From: Smallanthus sonchifolius
Taxonomy: Eukaryota; Streptophyta; Magnoliopsida; Asterales; Asteraceae
Direction of reading: 5' to 3'
Assembly (NCBI GenBank): GCA_023525975.1
Contig: CM042030.1
Location: 33,908,350 to 33,972,349, forward strand
DNA length: 64,000 bases
This document shows positions 21,338-33,220 of this stretch, piece after piece (position 1 is the stretch's first letter; each line of letters starts with the position of its first letter). The notes under the pieces were generated by a model. That model had not been told where the DNA came from. It was given only the letters and a program-made list of their open reading frames with translations, and searched no databases. Both the position numbers and the translations under genes were made by a program.

Positions 21338-24298
21338 TCAGCTTGCAGTAGCAGTGGATGGTGTGGTCTCAAATAAGTGCGGGTACTTGCGCTTTATCTG
21401 GTCTCCGCGCTCCCATGTGAACTCTGGTCTGTGTCTGGAATTCCATCGGACCTTGACTATCGGTATGCGACTCTGGTTTAGTCGCTTAACCTCGCGGTCC
21501 ATTACTTACACGGGTTCTTCGACGAAATGCAGTTGTTCGTCGATTTGTATCTCCTCGAGTGGTACAATTAGTGCCTTATCGTGTAGACACTTCTTCAGGT
21601 TAGACACATGGAATACATTGTGGATATTTTGTAGTTCTTCCGGTAGGTTGAGTCGGTAGGCAACAGGACCAATCCTTTGTAGGATCTCAAATGGTCCTAC
21701 ATAGTGGGGGTTCAGTTTCCTTCATTTTCCAAAACAGATTACTCCTTTCCATGGTGAAACTTTCAATAGCACTTTGTCTCCCACTTGAAACTCCACTAGT
21801 TTACGCTTTTGATTAGCGTAGCTTTTCTGTCGGTCTTGAGTGGATTTCAGTCTATCTCAGATTTTAAAAATTTTCTCGGTGGTCTTGTAGATGAGTTCTG
21901 GTCTGGTGAGTTGACTATCTCCGACTTCAGCTCAATAGAGTGGTGACCTGCACTTTCTTCCATAAAGTGCTTCAAATGGTGCTACCTTGATACTCGTGTG
22001 GTAACTATTGTTGTAGGAAAACTCAACCAATGGTAAGTGAGTATCCCAACTGTTGCCAAAGTCTATCACACAAGCTCTTAGTAGATCTTCTAGAGTTTGG
22101 ATGGTCGTTCACTTTGACCATCCGTCTGGAGGTGGTGGGCCGTGCTTATATCTAAGTGTGTTCCCAACGTTTTTTGTAGTGATTTCCAGAATTGGGAAGT
22201 AAAACGACTATCCCTATCTGAGATGATAGAGATTGGCACTCCATGTCTTGAGACTACTTCCTTTCGATAAAGCCGGGTCAACTTCTCCATCTTGTCATTC
22301 TCTTTGATTGGAAGGAAGTGTGCAGATTTGTTTAAATGATCAACGATCAACCAAACGGTGTCATAACCGCTAGGCGTTTTGGGTAACTTTATGACGAAGT
22401 CTATTGAAATTTTCTCCCACTTCCATCGTGGAATTTCTGGCTATTGTAGTAACCCTAATGGACCAGTAGTTTGTCTTGAGGTCTTGGTACATTTTGTAAG
22501 GACCAGGATGAATCGAATATATGACTTATGTGCCTTGTCCATCACTAATTCCCTTAAGTTCCCATAGTTCGGTACCCAAATCCGATCCATGAAGTAACAC
22601 ACATCATCGGATTTGAACTCAAACTGTTTCTCCATACCTCGTAAGGCTTCATTCTTCAGATATTCCTCTTTGAGAGCCTTGAGCTTAGCGTCACGTATCT
22701 GGGTAGGTATATTCATGTGAATTGTCAGGGTTAACGCTCGAACTCGACGTGGTTTAGGTTGCTCTTTCGGGCTCAAGGCATCAGCAACTACGTTCGCCTT
22801 TCCTAGATGGTAGCGGATTGCGCAGTCATACTCATTAAGCAATTCGACCCATCTGTGCTGGCGCATGTTCAACTCCTTTTGATCAAATATGTGTTGGAGA
22901 CTTTTTTGGTTTGTGAAAATCATACCTTTGGTACCGTACAGATAATGTCTCCAAATTTGAGTGCAAAAACCAAAGCTTGTAATTCCAGGTCATGGGTGGT
23001 GTAGTTCTTCTCGTGCACCTTGAGTTGTCATGAAGCATATGTGATAACCTTCTCCCTTTGCATCAGTACACAACCGAGTCCTTGGTGTGACACCTCGCAG
23101 TAGACTACGAAATCGTCGTTTCCTTCCGGTAGTGCTAGGATCGGTGTGCTGCAAAGTTTTTGTTTGAATCATGTATTTATGTGTCAAAGTAGTCAATGTT
23201 TTCGCAATTTATGAAAATTTTCTGATAAACCGTCTGTAATATCCGGCAAGACCCAAAAATTGTCGTATTTCAGTTGTGGTTTTGGGTGTTCACGGGTTGC
23301 TTATTGCATCAACCTTGGTTGGGTCAACGTGTAAGCCCATCTCGTTGACCATGTGCCCTAGAAAATGTACTTCTCGGATCCAGAAGTCGCACTTGGAAAA
23401 ATTCGCATACAACTTCCCAGTTTTGAACAACTCTAGAATAAGCCTTAAGTGTTCGGCGTGTTCCTCCTTGTTACGGGAATAGATCAAGATGTCATCAATG
23501 AACACAATGAAAATTTTGTCTAGATAGGGTTTACACACGCGGTTTATAAGATCCATTAACACCGCGGGTGCATTGGTCAAACCGAATGGCATAACCAAAA
23601 ACTCATAGTGTCCATAACGAGTTCGGAATGCCGTCTTGGGTATATCTTCCTCTTGGATTCTCAGCTGATGATATCCCGACCGTAAATCGATCTTGGAATA
23701 TTAACTCGATCCTTGTAGTTGGTCAAACAAATCGTCGATTCTGGGTAGGGGATACCGGTTCTTGATGGTTACTTTGTTCAATACCCTATAGTCGATGCAC
23801 ATACGAAACGATACGTATTTCTTTTTGACAAATAAGACAGGCGCTCCCCATGGCAAATGACTTGGTAGGATGAATCCTCTATCTAGTAACTCTTGTAGTT
23901 GGTTTGATAATTCTTGCATTTCTGACGGTGCTAGTCGGTACGGTGACTACGCTATCGGTGTAGCTCCGGGCGTAAGGTCGATTCGGAACTCGAATTGATG
24001 CTGCGGTGGGAGTCCGGGCAAGTCTTCGGGGAATACTTCTAGAAAATCATGAACAATTGGTTTGTCCTCGACCTTCCTTTCTTCTGTCCGGTTCTCTGTT
24101 ACATGAGCTAAGATGGCATGGTAGCCCTTCCGTAGATACTTCTGGGCTTTCAAACACGAGATGATAGTTAGAGGAATCCCGCCCTTGTCTCCGTGAACTG
24201 CTAGTGTTTCTCCATCTGGTAGGGGAAGTCTGACAATCCTTTCGCGTGATACTATCTCCGCTCCATTCTTGGACATCCAGTCCATACCAATAATCTCG
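21338..24298 (-). pseudogene. pol: E1 pol copy 1 (protease to chromodomain), decayed
   Basis: On the minus strand the order is protease C-terminus (GMDW-type motif at 24285), RT start (PLPRIDDLFDQLQGSS near 23720), RT palm with FIDDIL near 23490, RNase H with QHIFDQKELN (about 22880), integrase core with FTSQFWKSLQ (about 22190), and a chromodomain tail (EFTWERGDQ, about 21420) with its stop at 21338. The order protease, RT, RNase H, integrase, chromodomain places it in Ty3/gypsy chromoviruses, probably Tekay. Stops and frameshifts are many. About 85 bp of the integrase zinc-finger region is missing near 22445 compared with copy 2. Confidence 0.85.
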
Positions 24299-26649
24299 GA
24301 TTTAAAAATTTTTTCGGTGGTCTCGTGGATGAGCTCCGGTCCGGTGACTGACTATCTCCGACTTCAGCTCAACAGAGTGGTGACTTGCAATTTCTTCCAT
24401 AAAGTGCTTCAAATGGTGCTACCTTGATACTCTCAACCAATGGTAAGTGAGTATCCCAACTGTTGCCAAAGTCTATCACACAAGCTCTTAGTAGATCTTC
24501 TAGAGTTTGGATGGTTCGTTCACTTTGACCAACCATCTGAGGTGGTAGGCAGTGCTCATATCTAAGCTTGTTCCCAACGTTTTTTATAGTGATTGCCAGG
24601 ATTGGGAAGTAAAACGACCATCTCTATTTGAGATGATAGAGATTGGCACTCCATGTCTTGAGAAGACTTCCTTTCGATAAACTCGGGTCAACTTCTCCAT
24701 CTTGTCATTCTCTTTGATTGGAAGGAAGTATGAGGATTTGGTTAAACGAACAACGACCACCCAAAAGGTGTCGTAACCACTCGGGGTTTTGGGTAACTTC
24801 ATGACGAAGTCCATTGAAATTTGCTCTCACTTCTATCATTGAATTTCCGGCTGCTTTAGTAACCCTGATGGTTTATGATATTCCACCTTAACCTTGGCGC
24901 AGGTTAAACATTTACCGACGTATGTGGGAATATCAGCTTTCATGTTTGGCCACCAATAGTTTGTCTTGAGATCTTGGTACATTTTCTCAGAACCAGGATG
25001 AATCGAATATATTGACTTATGTGCCTCATCCATAAGTCCCTTAAGTTCCCATAGTTTGGTACCCAAATCCAATCCATGAAGTAACACACATCATCGGATT
25101 TGATCTCAAACTATTTCTCCATGCCTCGTAAGGCTTCATTCTTCAGATTTTCCTCTTTGAGAGTCTCGAGCTGAGCGTGACGTATCTTGGTAGGTATATT
25201 CTTGTGAATTGTCAGGGTTAATGTTCAAACTCGGCGTGCTTTAGGGTGCTCTTTCCGGCTCAAGGCATCAGCAACTACGTTCGCCTTTCCCGGATGGTAG
25301 CGGATTGCGCAGTCATAATCATTAAGCAATTCGACCCATCCGCGCTGGCGCATGTTCAAATCCTTTTGATCAAATATGTGTTGGAGACTTTTGTGGTTGG
25401 TGAAAATCGTACATTTGGTACCGTACAGATAATGTCTCCAAATTTTCAGTGCAAAAACCACAGCTCCCAATTCCAGGTCATGGGTGGTGTAGTTATTCTC
25501 GTCCACCTTGAGTTGTCGTGAAGCATATGCGATAACCTTCTCCCTTTGCATCAGTACACAACCGAGTCCTTGGTGTGACACATTGCAGTAGACTACAAAA
25601 TCGTTGTTTCCTTCCGGTAGTGCTAGGATCGGTGCGCTGCAAAGTTTTTGTTTGAGTAATTGAAATGCTTCTTTTGCTCTTTCATCCCATATATACTTCA
25701 TGTCTTTTTGTGTCAAAGTAGTCAATGTTTTTGCAATTCTTGTGAAATTTCTGATAAACCGTCTGTAATATCCGGCAAGACCCAAAAATTGTCGTATTTC
25801 GGTTGTGGTTTTGGGTGTTCGCCGGTTTCTTATTGCTTCAACCTTGGTTGGGTCAACGTGTAAGCCAATCTCATTGACCACGTGCCCTAGAAAATGTACC
25901 TCTCAGATCTAGAAGTCACACTTAGAAAAACTCGCATTCAACTTCCCCGTTTTCAACAACTCTAGAATAAGCCTTAGGTGTTCGACGTGTTCCTCCTTGT
26001 TACGGGAATATATCAAGATGTTATCAATGTACACAATGACAACTTTGTCTAGAAGGGTTTACACACGTGGTTCATAAGATCCATTACCACCGCGGGTGCG
26101 TGGGTCAAACCTAATGGCATAACCAAAAACTCGTAGTGTTCATAACGAGTTCGGAATGCCGTCTTGGGTATGTCTTCCTCTTGGATTCTCAGCTGATGAT
26201 ATCCCGACCGTAAATCGATCTTGGAATAATAACTCGATCCTTCTAGTTGGTCGAACAAATCGTCGATTCTGGGTAGGGGATACCGGTTCTTGATGGTTAC
26301 TTTCTTTAACTCCCTATAGTCGATGCACATACGAAATGAAACGTCTTTCTTTTTGACAAATAAGACAGGCGCTCCCCATGGCGAATGACTTGGTCGGATG
26401 AATCCTTTATCTAGTAACTCTTGTAATTGGTTTGATAATTCTTGCATTTCCGACGGCGCCAGTCGGTACGATGACTGCGCTATCGGTGTATTTCCGGGGG
26501 TAAGGTCGATTCAGAACTCGACTTGACGCTACGGTGGGAGTCCGAGCAAGTCTTCGGGGAATACTTCTGGAAAATCATGAACAACTGGTATGTCCTCGGC
26601 CTTCCTTTCTTCTGTCTGGTTCTCTGTTACATGAGCTAAGATGGCATGG
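24299..26649 (-). pseudogene. pol: E1 pol copy 2 (partial, tandem to copy 1)
   Basis: At about 24299 the protease of copy 1 joins directly to integrase sequence homologous to 21857, so a second partial pol begins. It holds the integrase core (about 24584-24814), integrase zinc finger (HKSIYSIHPGSEKMYQDLK, about 25020), RNase H (about 25225-25881), RT (26049-26447, with PLPRIDDLFDQLEGSS) and the protease-RT linker. It is cut at 26649 by element F. Several stops and indels differ from copy 1. The copies are similar but clearly diverged, so this is either an old tandem duplication or recombination between two elements. Confidence 0.8.
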
Positions 26650-28500
26650 TGTAACATCCCAAAAATAAAAGGACGATTAAAAATAACTGGTTAAACGCGA
26701 GACGAACGGAATAAACGAATGAGGCATGATGGGCCGGGCAAGATGGGCCGGTGAACTTGAGGAGAGGAGTCTCCTCCCTTTAAATAGCCAACATACTCCA
26801 TAATCTCTCATTTGCAAGTTCTAGAGAGAGAAATCATAGAGAGAGAAAGTTATCGTATCGACTCGAGATTGAAGAAGTGTGTTACTCCATAGCTTGTGAG
26901 TAAAACCTCCGAATCAGAAGCTCGATACAGGTAACGATCTGATCAAGAACTGAGTTTTTGTTCGTTTTGGGGTTTTCGGATTTTGGATGAAAAGATGGCA
27001 TTTTTACATATGAAACTTGAATATAAACATAGATTTAGCATCTGGAATGAAAAGAAAATGTTTTGAACATAAAAAGTTCGGATCTTGACGAGGTCGGATC
27101 TGCATGCAAAAAGTTAAGGTTTTTGCGGGGAAGAAGGCTGTCCGCAAGCAAGTCCTGCGTACTTATCAAGTACGTAAGAAGCAAAGACTGCGTACTTATC
27201 AAGTACGCAAGAAGCAAATCCTGCGTACTTATCAAGTACGCATGAAGCTAAGCCTGCGTACTTATCAAGTACGCAAGAAGCGAAGTCTGCGTACTTATTA
27301 AGTACGCAAGAATAAGGCCCTGCGCACTTGCTAAGTGCACAGGCTTCAGGTCTATGGGTATATATAGCTGGTTAGTGAAGTCAGTATGTTCGCCTAAAAC
27401 AGAACGAGTAAACCGTTAGAGTCGGGATTAGGTCTGATGTGTATTTAACTAATCAATTCAGATCGGAAGTGACGTTGTTGGACCTTTGTTTAGGACAACT
27501 CAGATTAACTTATCATGTGAGTTCTAGAGCCCTCTTTTAAATGTTTTATTAATGTTTTGGGCTGGTGTGCATACTTACGAAATGATGTTTAATGAAATGA
27601 TGTTTTAAGAAATGATGTTTACGAAAGGAAAGTTGAAATGTGTTTATGAAGTGTTTTGCCAAAGAGGTTTATGAATGGTTTACGAACGGTTTAATGATGA
27701 AATGTTTTATAATAAAACGTATGAATGCTTTAACTGAAATGATGTAAAGGCGGTAATGGTTATTTTTATAAAAGTGACAAAATGAACGAATCTGCCAGGA
27801 GTTCTTTTGGGAACTAAGGTATGCATGTATGTTATGGGCCTTTGTGGCTGGCAAACTGTTGTACAACTGGGTGGATAAAGGGGTGACGACGGTCACCATA
27901 GGATTACCGGGATCCTTATTGAAGGTACTATTCCCCGAGGGAACAGTGCTTAAGGTGAAGGTATGTGCTATCCTTTGGGACACCGTGCTTAAGGTGAAGG
28001 TGCGTGTATCCTTGTGGTGCCTTTCCTAAGGTTCTGGTGTTGAACGGCTTTGGGGTATCGGGCCCTAGGTTTCTCCATCTACAGGTAATGTATGGCGTCG
28101 AAGGGCCTAGTGGTGGCGTGCCTTGGGGTTTCTCCGCCAGTATGCGATAATTGGAATTGACGGTTATGAAAAGGCACATATTCGGTTCATGTTGACTTAT
28201 GTTATGATGATATGATTACGAGGTTTTGATGATGTTAAGTTATTGCATGTTTTTACGTACGCTTTATTAAATGAATGAATGTTATGTTTTTGGCAAATGT
28301 AAATGTTAAAGTTTAGCGTAGCTGACTTTTAGTATGCACATTCAGGTTAAGGACAAGTACGGTGGGACGGTGATGATTGGCAAGCGATGAAGAGTTACCC
28401 GTCTGATATGATGACTGGTATCCTGTTACGTTATGTTTATGTTATGTAATGAATGTTTTAGACAATGTTTACGCTTCCCCATGTCTGACAATGTTACTGT
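26650..28500 (+). repeat. F LTR copy 1 (lacks the 3' end)
   Basis: It starts TGTAACATCCC and is homologous to 28501-30335, but stops before the last 130 bp or so (no GGGGCCTTACA end). It lies directly against copy 2. Confidence 0.8.
27157..27367 (+). promoter_or_regulatory. F LTR 1 promoter: six palindromes at exact 33-bp period, then TATA box
   Basis: Dyads begin at 27157, 27190, 27223, 27256, 27289 and 27322, each 19 bp (mostly GCGTACTTATCAAGTACGC). The last is GCGCACTTGCTAAGTGCAC. TATATATAG is at 27359-27367, 18 bp after the last dyad. The 33-bp period (three codons short of twelve, i.e. eleven codons) keeps a chance frame open through the array. Confidence 0.7.
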
Positions 28501-30335
28501 TTTAACATCCCAAAAATAAAACGACGATTAAAAATAACGGGTTAAAAGCGAGAGGAACAGAATAAACGAACGAGGCGTGATGGGCCGGGCCAGATGGGCC
28601 AGCGAACTTGAGGAGAGGAGTCTCCTCCCTTTAAATAGCCAACACACTCCATAATCTCTCATTTGCAAGTTCTAGAGAGAAACCGTAGAGAGAAAGTTAG
28701 CGGATTGACCTGATATTGAAGAAGTGTGTTACTCCATAGCTCGTGAGCAAAACCTCTGAATCAGAAGCTCGATATAGGTAACGATCTGATCTAGATCTTA
28801 GTTTTTTGTTCGTTTTGGGGTTTTTGGGTTTTGGATAAAAAGATGGCATTTTTACGTATGAAACTTGAATATAAACTTAGATTTAGCATCTAGAATGAAA
28901 AGTAAACGTTTTGAACGTAAAAAGTTCGGATCTTCACGATGTCGGATCTGCATGCAAAAAGTTAGGGTTTTTGCGGGGAAGAAGTCTGCCCGTAAGCAGG
29001 TCATGCGTACTTGTCAAGTACGCAAGAAGCAAAGCCTGCGTACTTATCAAGTACGCATGAAGCAAATCTTGCGTACTTATCAAGTACGCATGAAGCGAAC
29101 TCTGCGCACTTATTAAGTACGCAAGAACAAGGCCATGCGCACTTGCTAAGTACGCATGCATCAGGTCTATGGGTATATATAGCTGGTTAGTGAAGTCAGT
29201 ATGTTCGCCTAAAACAGAACGAGTAAACCGTTAGAGTTGGGATTAGGTCTGATGTGTATTTAACTAGTGACGTTGTTGGGCCTTTGTTTAGGACAACCAA
29301 GACTAGCTTATCAGGTGAGTTCTAGAAGCCCTTCTTAAATGCTTTAATTAATGTTTTTGGGCTGGTGTACATACATACGAAATGATGTTTACGAAACGAT
29401 GTTTACGAGATGAGTTTTATGAAATGTTTTGCCAAATGAAGTTTACGAAAGGTTTACGGAAGAGATGATGTTTTGTTTAATAAAACGTACGAATGTTTTA
29501 ACTAAAATGAGGTAAAGGTTTTGTGAAAGTCACGAATGAACGCATCTGCCACGAGTTCCCACGGGAGATAGGGTATATATGTATGTATTGGCCTTACCCT
29601 TACCTTTGTGGCTGGCTAACAGTTGTACAACTGGTTGAGGATGGGGTGACGACGGTCACCCATGGGATTACCGGGATCCCGATGGACGGTACTATTCCTT
29701 ACAGGGAAATAGTACCTAAGGTATGTTCTGTCTGCCTAGAGGTAACGAGCCTTAGGAGACATATGTTTGGTCCACCTAGAGGTAATGAGCCTTAGGAGAC
29801 TTGGGTGACGGATGACTTAGAGGTAACGAGCCTTAAGTTCATCCGCTGATATGCGATGTACGGAATTGACGGTTACGAGAAGGCGCAGATTCGGTTCATG
29901 TTGACTTATGTATGATGCTATGTTACGATGTTTTGATGATGTTAAGTTGTTGCATGTTACGTACGCCTTTGTTAAATAAATGTATGTTATGTTTTTCGAA
30001 AAATGTTTATATTAAGATTTTATGAAAAGCTGGAACTCACCAGCGTAGCTGACTTTTAGTATGCACAGTCATGTTAAGGACAGGTACGGAGGGGCGGTGA
30101 TGCTTGGCAAGAGATGAAGAGTTACCCGGCTGATACGATGACGGGCATCCCGTTTGTTATGTTTATGCTATGTAATGAATGTTTTAGACAATGTTACACT
30201 TCCGCATGTTGAACAATGGTGATGTTATGTTTAAAATGAAAGTTTTTCCGCTGCGTTATTTGATATTCAAGTTTAAGAACTGTTTGTGAATGAGTAAATC
30301 CAACAAGTGAGGCCTCTCAGGTTTGGGGCCTTACA
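28501..30335 (+). repeat. F LTR copy 2 (5' LTR next to the primer site)
   Basis: It starts near TTTAACATCCC and ends GGGGCCTTACA at 30335, followed by the primer site. Confidence 0.85.
29005..29182 (+). promoter_or_regulatory. F LTR 2 promoter: five palindromes at 33-bp period, then TATA box
   Basis: Dyads begin at 29005, 29038, 29071, 29104 and 29137. TATATATAG is at 29174-29182, again 18 bp after the last dyad. There is one unit fewer than in LTR 1. Confidence 0.7.
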
Positions 30336-30338
30336 AGT

Positions 30339-30350
30339 TGGTATCAGAGC
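30339..30350 (+). other. Primer-binding site of F (tRNA-iMet)
   Basis: TGGTATCAGAGC lies three bases after the LTR end. Confidence 0.9.
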
Positions 30351-30664
30351 AATAGTTTGAGAGATTTGGACACTCTCAGTGTCTGAACTTAAAATGTGTA
30401 TGGGACCAAGAGCGTATGCCAGTACGGGTACCCCGAGCCACATCATTAGGTATAAAAAGTAGAGTATGTGTATGTAGTATGCCTTAGAAAGTAATAGATT
30501 AGGACATGTGTTCTGATGGAATCACAAAGGTGGTCAAATAGAAATCGAAAGGTAGTGTAATGGTTAATTGTAGATGGCCAGTGTATATTTACATCTTACA
30601 GTACTTGTTGAATTCTATTTGTTAACTAGCGTGATGACATTAGATACCTTGTCTTATAGAACGA
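30351..30664 (+). other. F leader, non-coding
   Basis: No ORF, repeat or other signal is seen between the primer site and the gag ATG. Confidence 0.6.
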
Positions 30665-31879
30665 ATGGCGGGACGAAAGAGTGGAAGGCGTGGTGGGGGT
30701 CGTACCGGTGGTCGTAATAGGACTCCTGCTCATCAGGAGTACAGTGAAGAGGGAAGTGTCCACACAGAGCCGGAAATCAGCATGCATGGAACTGAACGGA
30801 CTCCTATAGAAGAACAACACTTCACTTTCGAACCGAAAGTGAAGTCGGACCTGGCACGCGAGTTTACTGAGTTGATGAAGGCTACCCTACCAGGACTGCT
30901 GGCAGAGGCAATGAAGAAGGCTAATGAAGCAGGCGGGTCTAACACGGCAACTGATGCCCCGATCATTGAGGCAGTTAATGCACCGCCTACTCGCGGTTGC
31001 GAATATAAGTCCATCAAGGTTTGTGATCCACCGGTTCTCACTGGGAAGAATGATGGGGCGGCTACGTTTGATTGGGTGATTCGTATGGAGGTTGCCATTC
31101 GTCTGAGCGAATGCCGAGCGAGTCAGGTTGTGAAGTTTGTTGCTAACTCCTTGAGGGAGGAAGCATCTCACTGGTGGGAAGGTGTACGTCAGGCTAATGG
31201 GGATGAGGTGGTTGACTCAATGATGTTTAATGACTTGAAAACTATGGTAATCAAGAACTTCTGTTCGAGGAACGAGATTGAGAAGGTAGAGATGGAATTT
31301 CTAGCTTTGAAGGTCGGGAGCATGACTCATCGGCAGTACACTACCCGATTCAATGAACTGGCATATCTGGTGCCACATCTTGTCACGAATGAGGAAAGAA
31401 AGATTGCTTGCTATATTCAGGGACAGCCGGACAAGGTCCGCACCTACGTTAAGGCAAACACTCCTATTACCTACGATTCGGTCGTAGAACTGAGTGGCGT
31501 GGTATTTTATGATTTGGCACTGAATGTTGTTGCTACTGATAAGCCGATGAAGAAACCAAGTTTTCCGGCCAAACGATCTGGCAGGAGACTATTTGGAGCT
31601 CGAGAGAAACAGGCTAGATTGGGTGAGGTTGCGGTATGTGGGAAGTGTGGCAGTAGGCATCTAGGTGAATGCAGGCTGGGGACAAATCTGTGCTACAAAT
31701 GTGGCAAGACTGGACACTACTCCCGTGAATGCATGCAAGGCATTAAATGTTATAATTATGGCAAAAGCGGCCACATGAGCCGGGAATGCACTAAACCAAA
31801 AATGGGTAAGCGGGAAAAGGGAAAGGCCCTGAAAAGAAAGAAGACAGGCCCCGAACGAAGACTCGAGCCTATGCGCTGA
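30665..31879 (+). CDS. gag: Ty3/gypsy gag polyprotein of F
   Basis: This is the only long intact frame in the window, 404 residues. It has a Gly/Arg-rich basic N-terminus (MAGRKSGRRGGGRTGGRN), then the retrotransposon gag core (about residues 110-260: FDWVIRMEVAIRL, ASHWWEG, YTTRFNELAYLVPHL), then a Cys/His-rich region. One zinc knuckle is complete (CYKCGKTGHYSREC, about 31690-31731). The next (CYNYGKSGHMSREC) has Tyr for its second Cys and is probably inactive, and an earlier Cys-rich stretch (CGKCGSRHLGEC) is partial. Gag forms the capsid and packages RNA (family knowledge). In relatives gag and pol share one frame; here gag ends at 31877-31879 and the protease frame is shifted, so a frameshift is likely. 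Confidence 0.88.
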   Translation: MAGRKSGRRGGGRTGGRNRTPAHQEYSEEGSVHTEPEISMHGTERTPIEEQHFTFEPKVKSDLAREFTELMKATLPGLLAEAMKKANEAGGSNTATDAPIIEAVNAPPTRGCEYKSIKVCDPPVLTGKNDGAATFDWVIRMEVAIRLSECRASQVVKFVANSLREEASHWWEGVRQANGDEVVDSMMFNDLKTMVIKNFCSRNEIEKVEMEFLALKVGSMTHRQYTTRFNELAYLVPHLVTNEERKIACYIQGQPDKVRTYVKANTPITYDSVVELSGVVFYDLALNVVATDKPMKKPSFPAKRSGRRLFGAREKQARLGEVAVCGKCGSRHLGECRLGTNLCYKCGKTGHYSRECMQGIKCYNYGKSGHMSRECTKPKMGKREKGKALKRKKTGPERRLEPMR

Positions 31880-33220
31880 CGTAGGAATAAGCCAGGGCAT
31901 CCCCGATGTGGTGTCAGGTACGTTTATCCTTGACAAAACTTTTGTATCTGTGTTATTTGATTTGGGTGCCAGTAAGAGTTTTATATCTGTGACTTTTTAT
32001 AAAAGAGTAAACTACACTGTAAGTAAGGTAGAATGGGCCTTAAGCGTAGAAACCGGTGAGGGTAGAACTACGAGGGTGACTGATGTAGTTGACAATTCCA
32101 CGATAAAAATAGAAGGCCATAGATTTCCCGTCAGGCTGTTCGTTATGGTTTTGGGTGGGTTTGATGTAGTTTTGGGTATGGATTGGCTAACTGCCAATGA
32201 AGCGCAAATTATATTCAAACGAAAGATAATCCGACTCAAGGCTCCAGATGGTAGTGAAGTCGATATTTTTGGAGATCGTGACGCCCCGATGCCCAACGTC
32301 ATCTCGATTCTTAAGGCAACAGATTACCTGAGGCGCGGATGCCAGGCTTATCTGGTATACTTGATTGAAAAATGTAAGGAAGTGAAAGAACTAGATGATG
32401 TACCCATGGTACGCGAGTACCCAGAGGTCTTTCCAGAGGATTTTCCTAGGATACCACCCGACAGGGAGATTGAGTTCCGAATCGACTTAATACCAGATGC
32501 CCAGCCCGTGGCCAAGGCTCCGTATCGACTCGCACCAATGGAGATGAAGGAACTAATGGCACAACTGGACGAATTACTTGAGAAAGGATTTATCCAACCA
32601 AGCATCTAACCTTGGGGTGCTCTGGTGTTGTTTGTGAAGAGGAAGGATGGTTCGATGAGAATGTGTATTGATTATCGTGAGTTGAACAAACGAACGGTGA
32701 AGAACAAGTACCCCTTACCAAGGATCGATGACCTATTCGATCAATTGCAGGGCGCCAGTTGGTTCTCAAAGATCGATCTTTGATCCGGGTACCATTAGTT
32801 TAAGGTAAGGGATGAAGACATACCAAAAACCACGTTTCGCACGCGCTATGGACATTTTGAGTTCCGCATAATGTCATTCGGATTGACGAACACCCCCGCA
32901 TCATTCATGGATTTGATGAATAGGGTGTGTCGACCGATGCTGGACAGAGCGGTAATCGTGTTCATCGATGATATCCTCATCAACTCCAAGAATGAGAGTG
33001 ATCATGTATGTCACTTGAAGGATGTGTTGGAGGCTCTGAAGAAGGAAAAGTTGTATGCTAAGTTCTCCAAATGCGCGTTCTGGCTTAGGGAAGTCTAATT
33101 CCTAGGTCACGTCATTAACCCGAACGACATTATGGTTGATCCAGCAAAGATAATGATAGTAAGAGACTGGGATATTCCTAAGATGCCAACAGAGGTTCGC
33201 AGTTTCTTGGGGTTGGCGGG
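31880..33220 (+). pseudogene. pol: F pol: protease and part of reverse transcriptase
   Basis: The open frame from 31880 (first ATG 31908) carries an aspartic protease with FDLGASKSFIS, where the usual motif is D(T/S)GA, so the second active-site residue is altered. GMDWL follows. A stop at 32607-32609 precedes the RT (PWGALVLFVKRKDGS), and further stops interrupt the palm start near 32780-32800. The FIDDIL catalytic motif is at about 32961-32978. The frame continues to FLGLAG and is cut by an LTR at 33221. It is inactive as it stands. Confidence 0.85.

Larger units (their letters stand above)
26650..33220 (+). mobile_element. Gypsy element F with tandem LTRs, truncated in RT
   Basis: The order is LTR copy 1 (26650-28500), LTR copy 2 (28501-30335), primer site, leader, gag (30665-31879), protease and RT to 33220, where an A-type LTR cuts it. 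It is inserted in E1 pol. RNase H, integrase and the 3' LTR are absent from this position. Confidence 0.85.

Noticed and set aside
21354..21659. Plus-strand open frame opposite the E1 chromodomain
   Set aside because: The minus strand reads as chromodomain and integrase end; the plus frame is a shadow.
27063..27301. Overlapping open frames through the F palindromes (also 28865-29161)
   Set aside because: The 33-bp period equals eleven codons, so frames stay open by chance. The sequence is a promoter array upstream of a TATA box.
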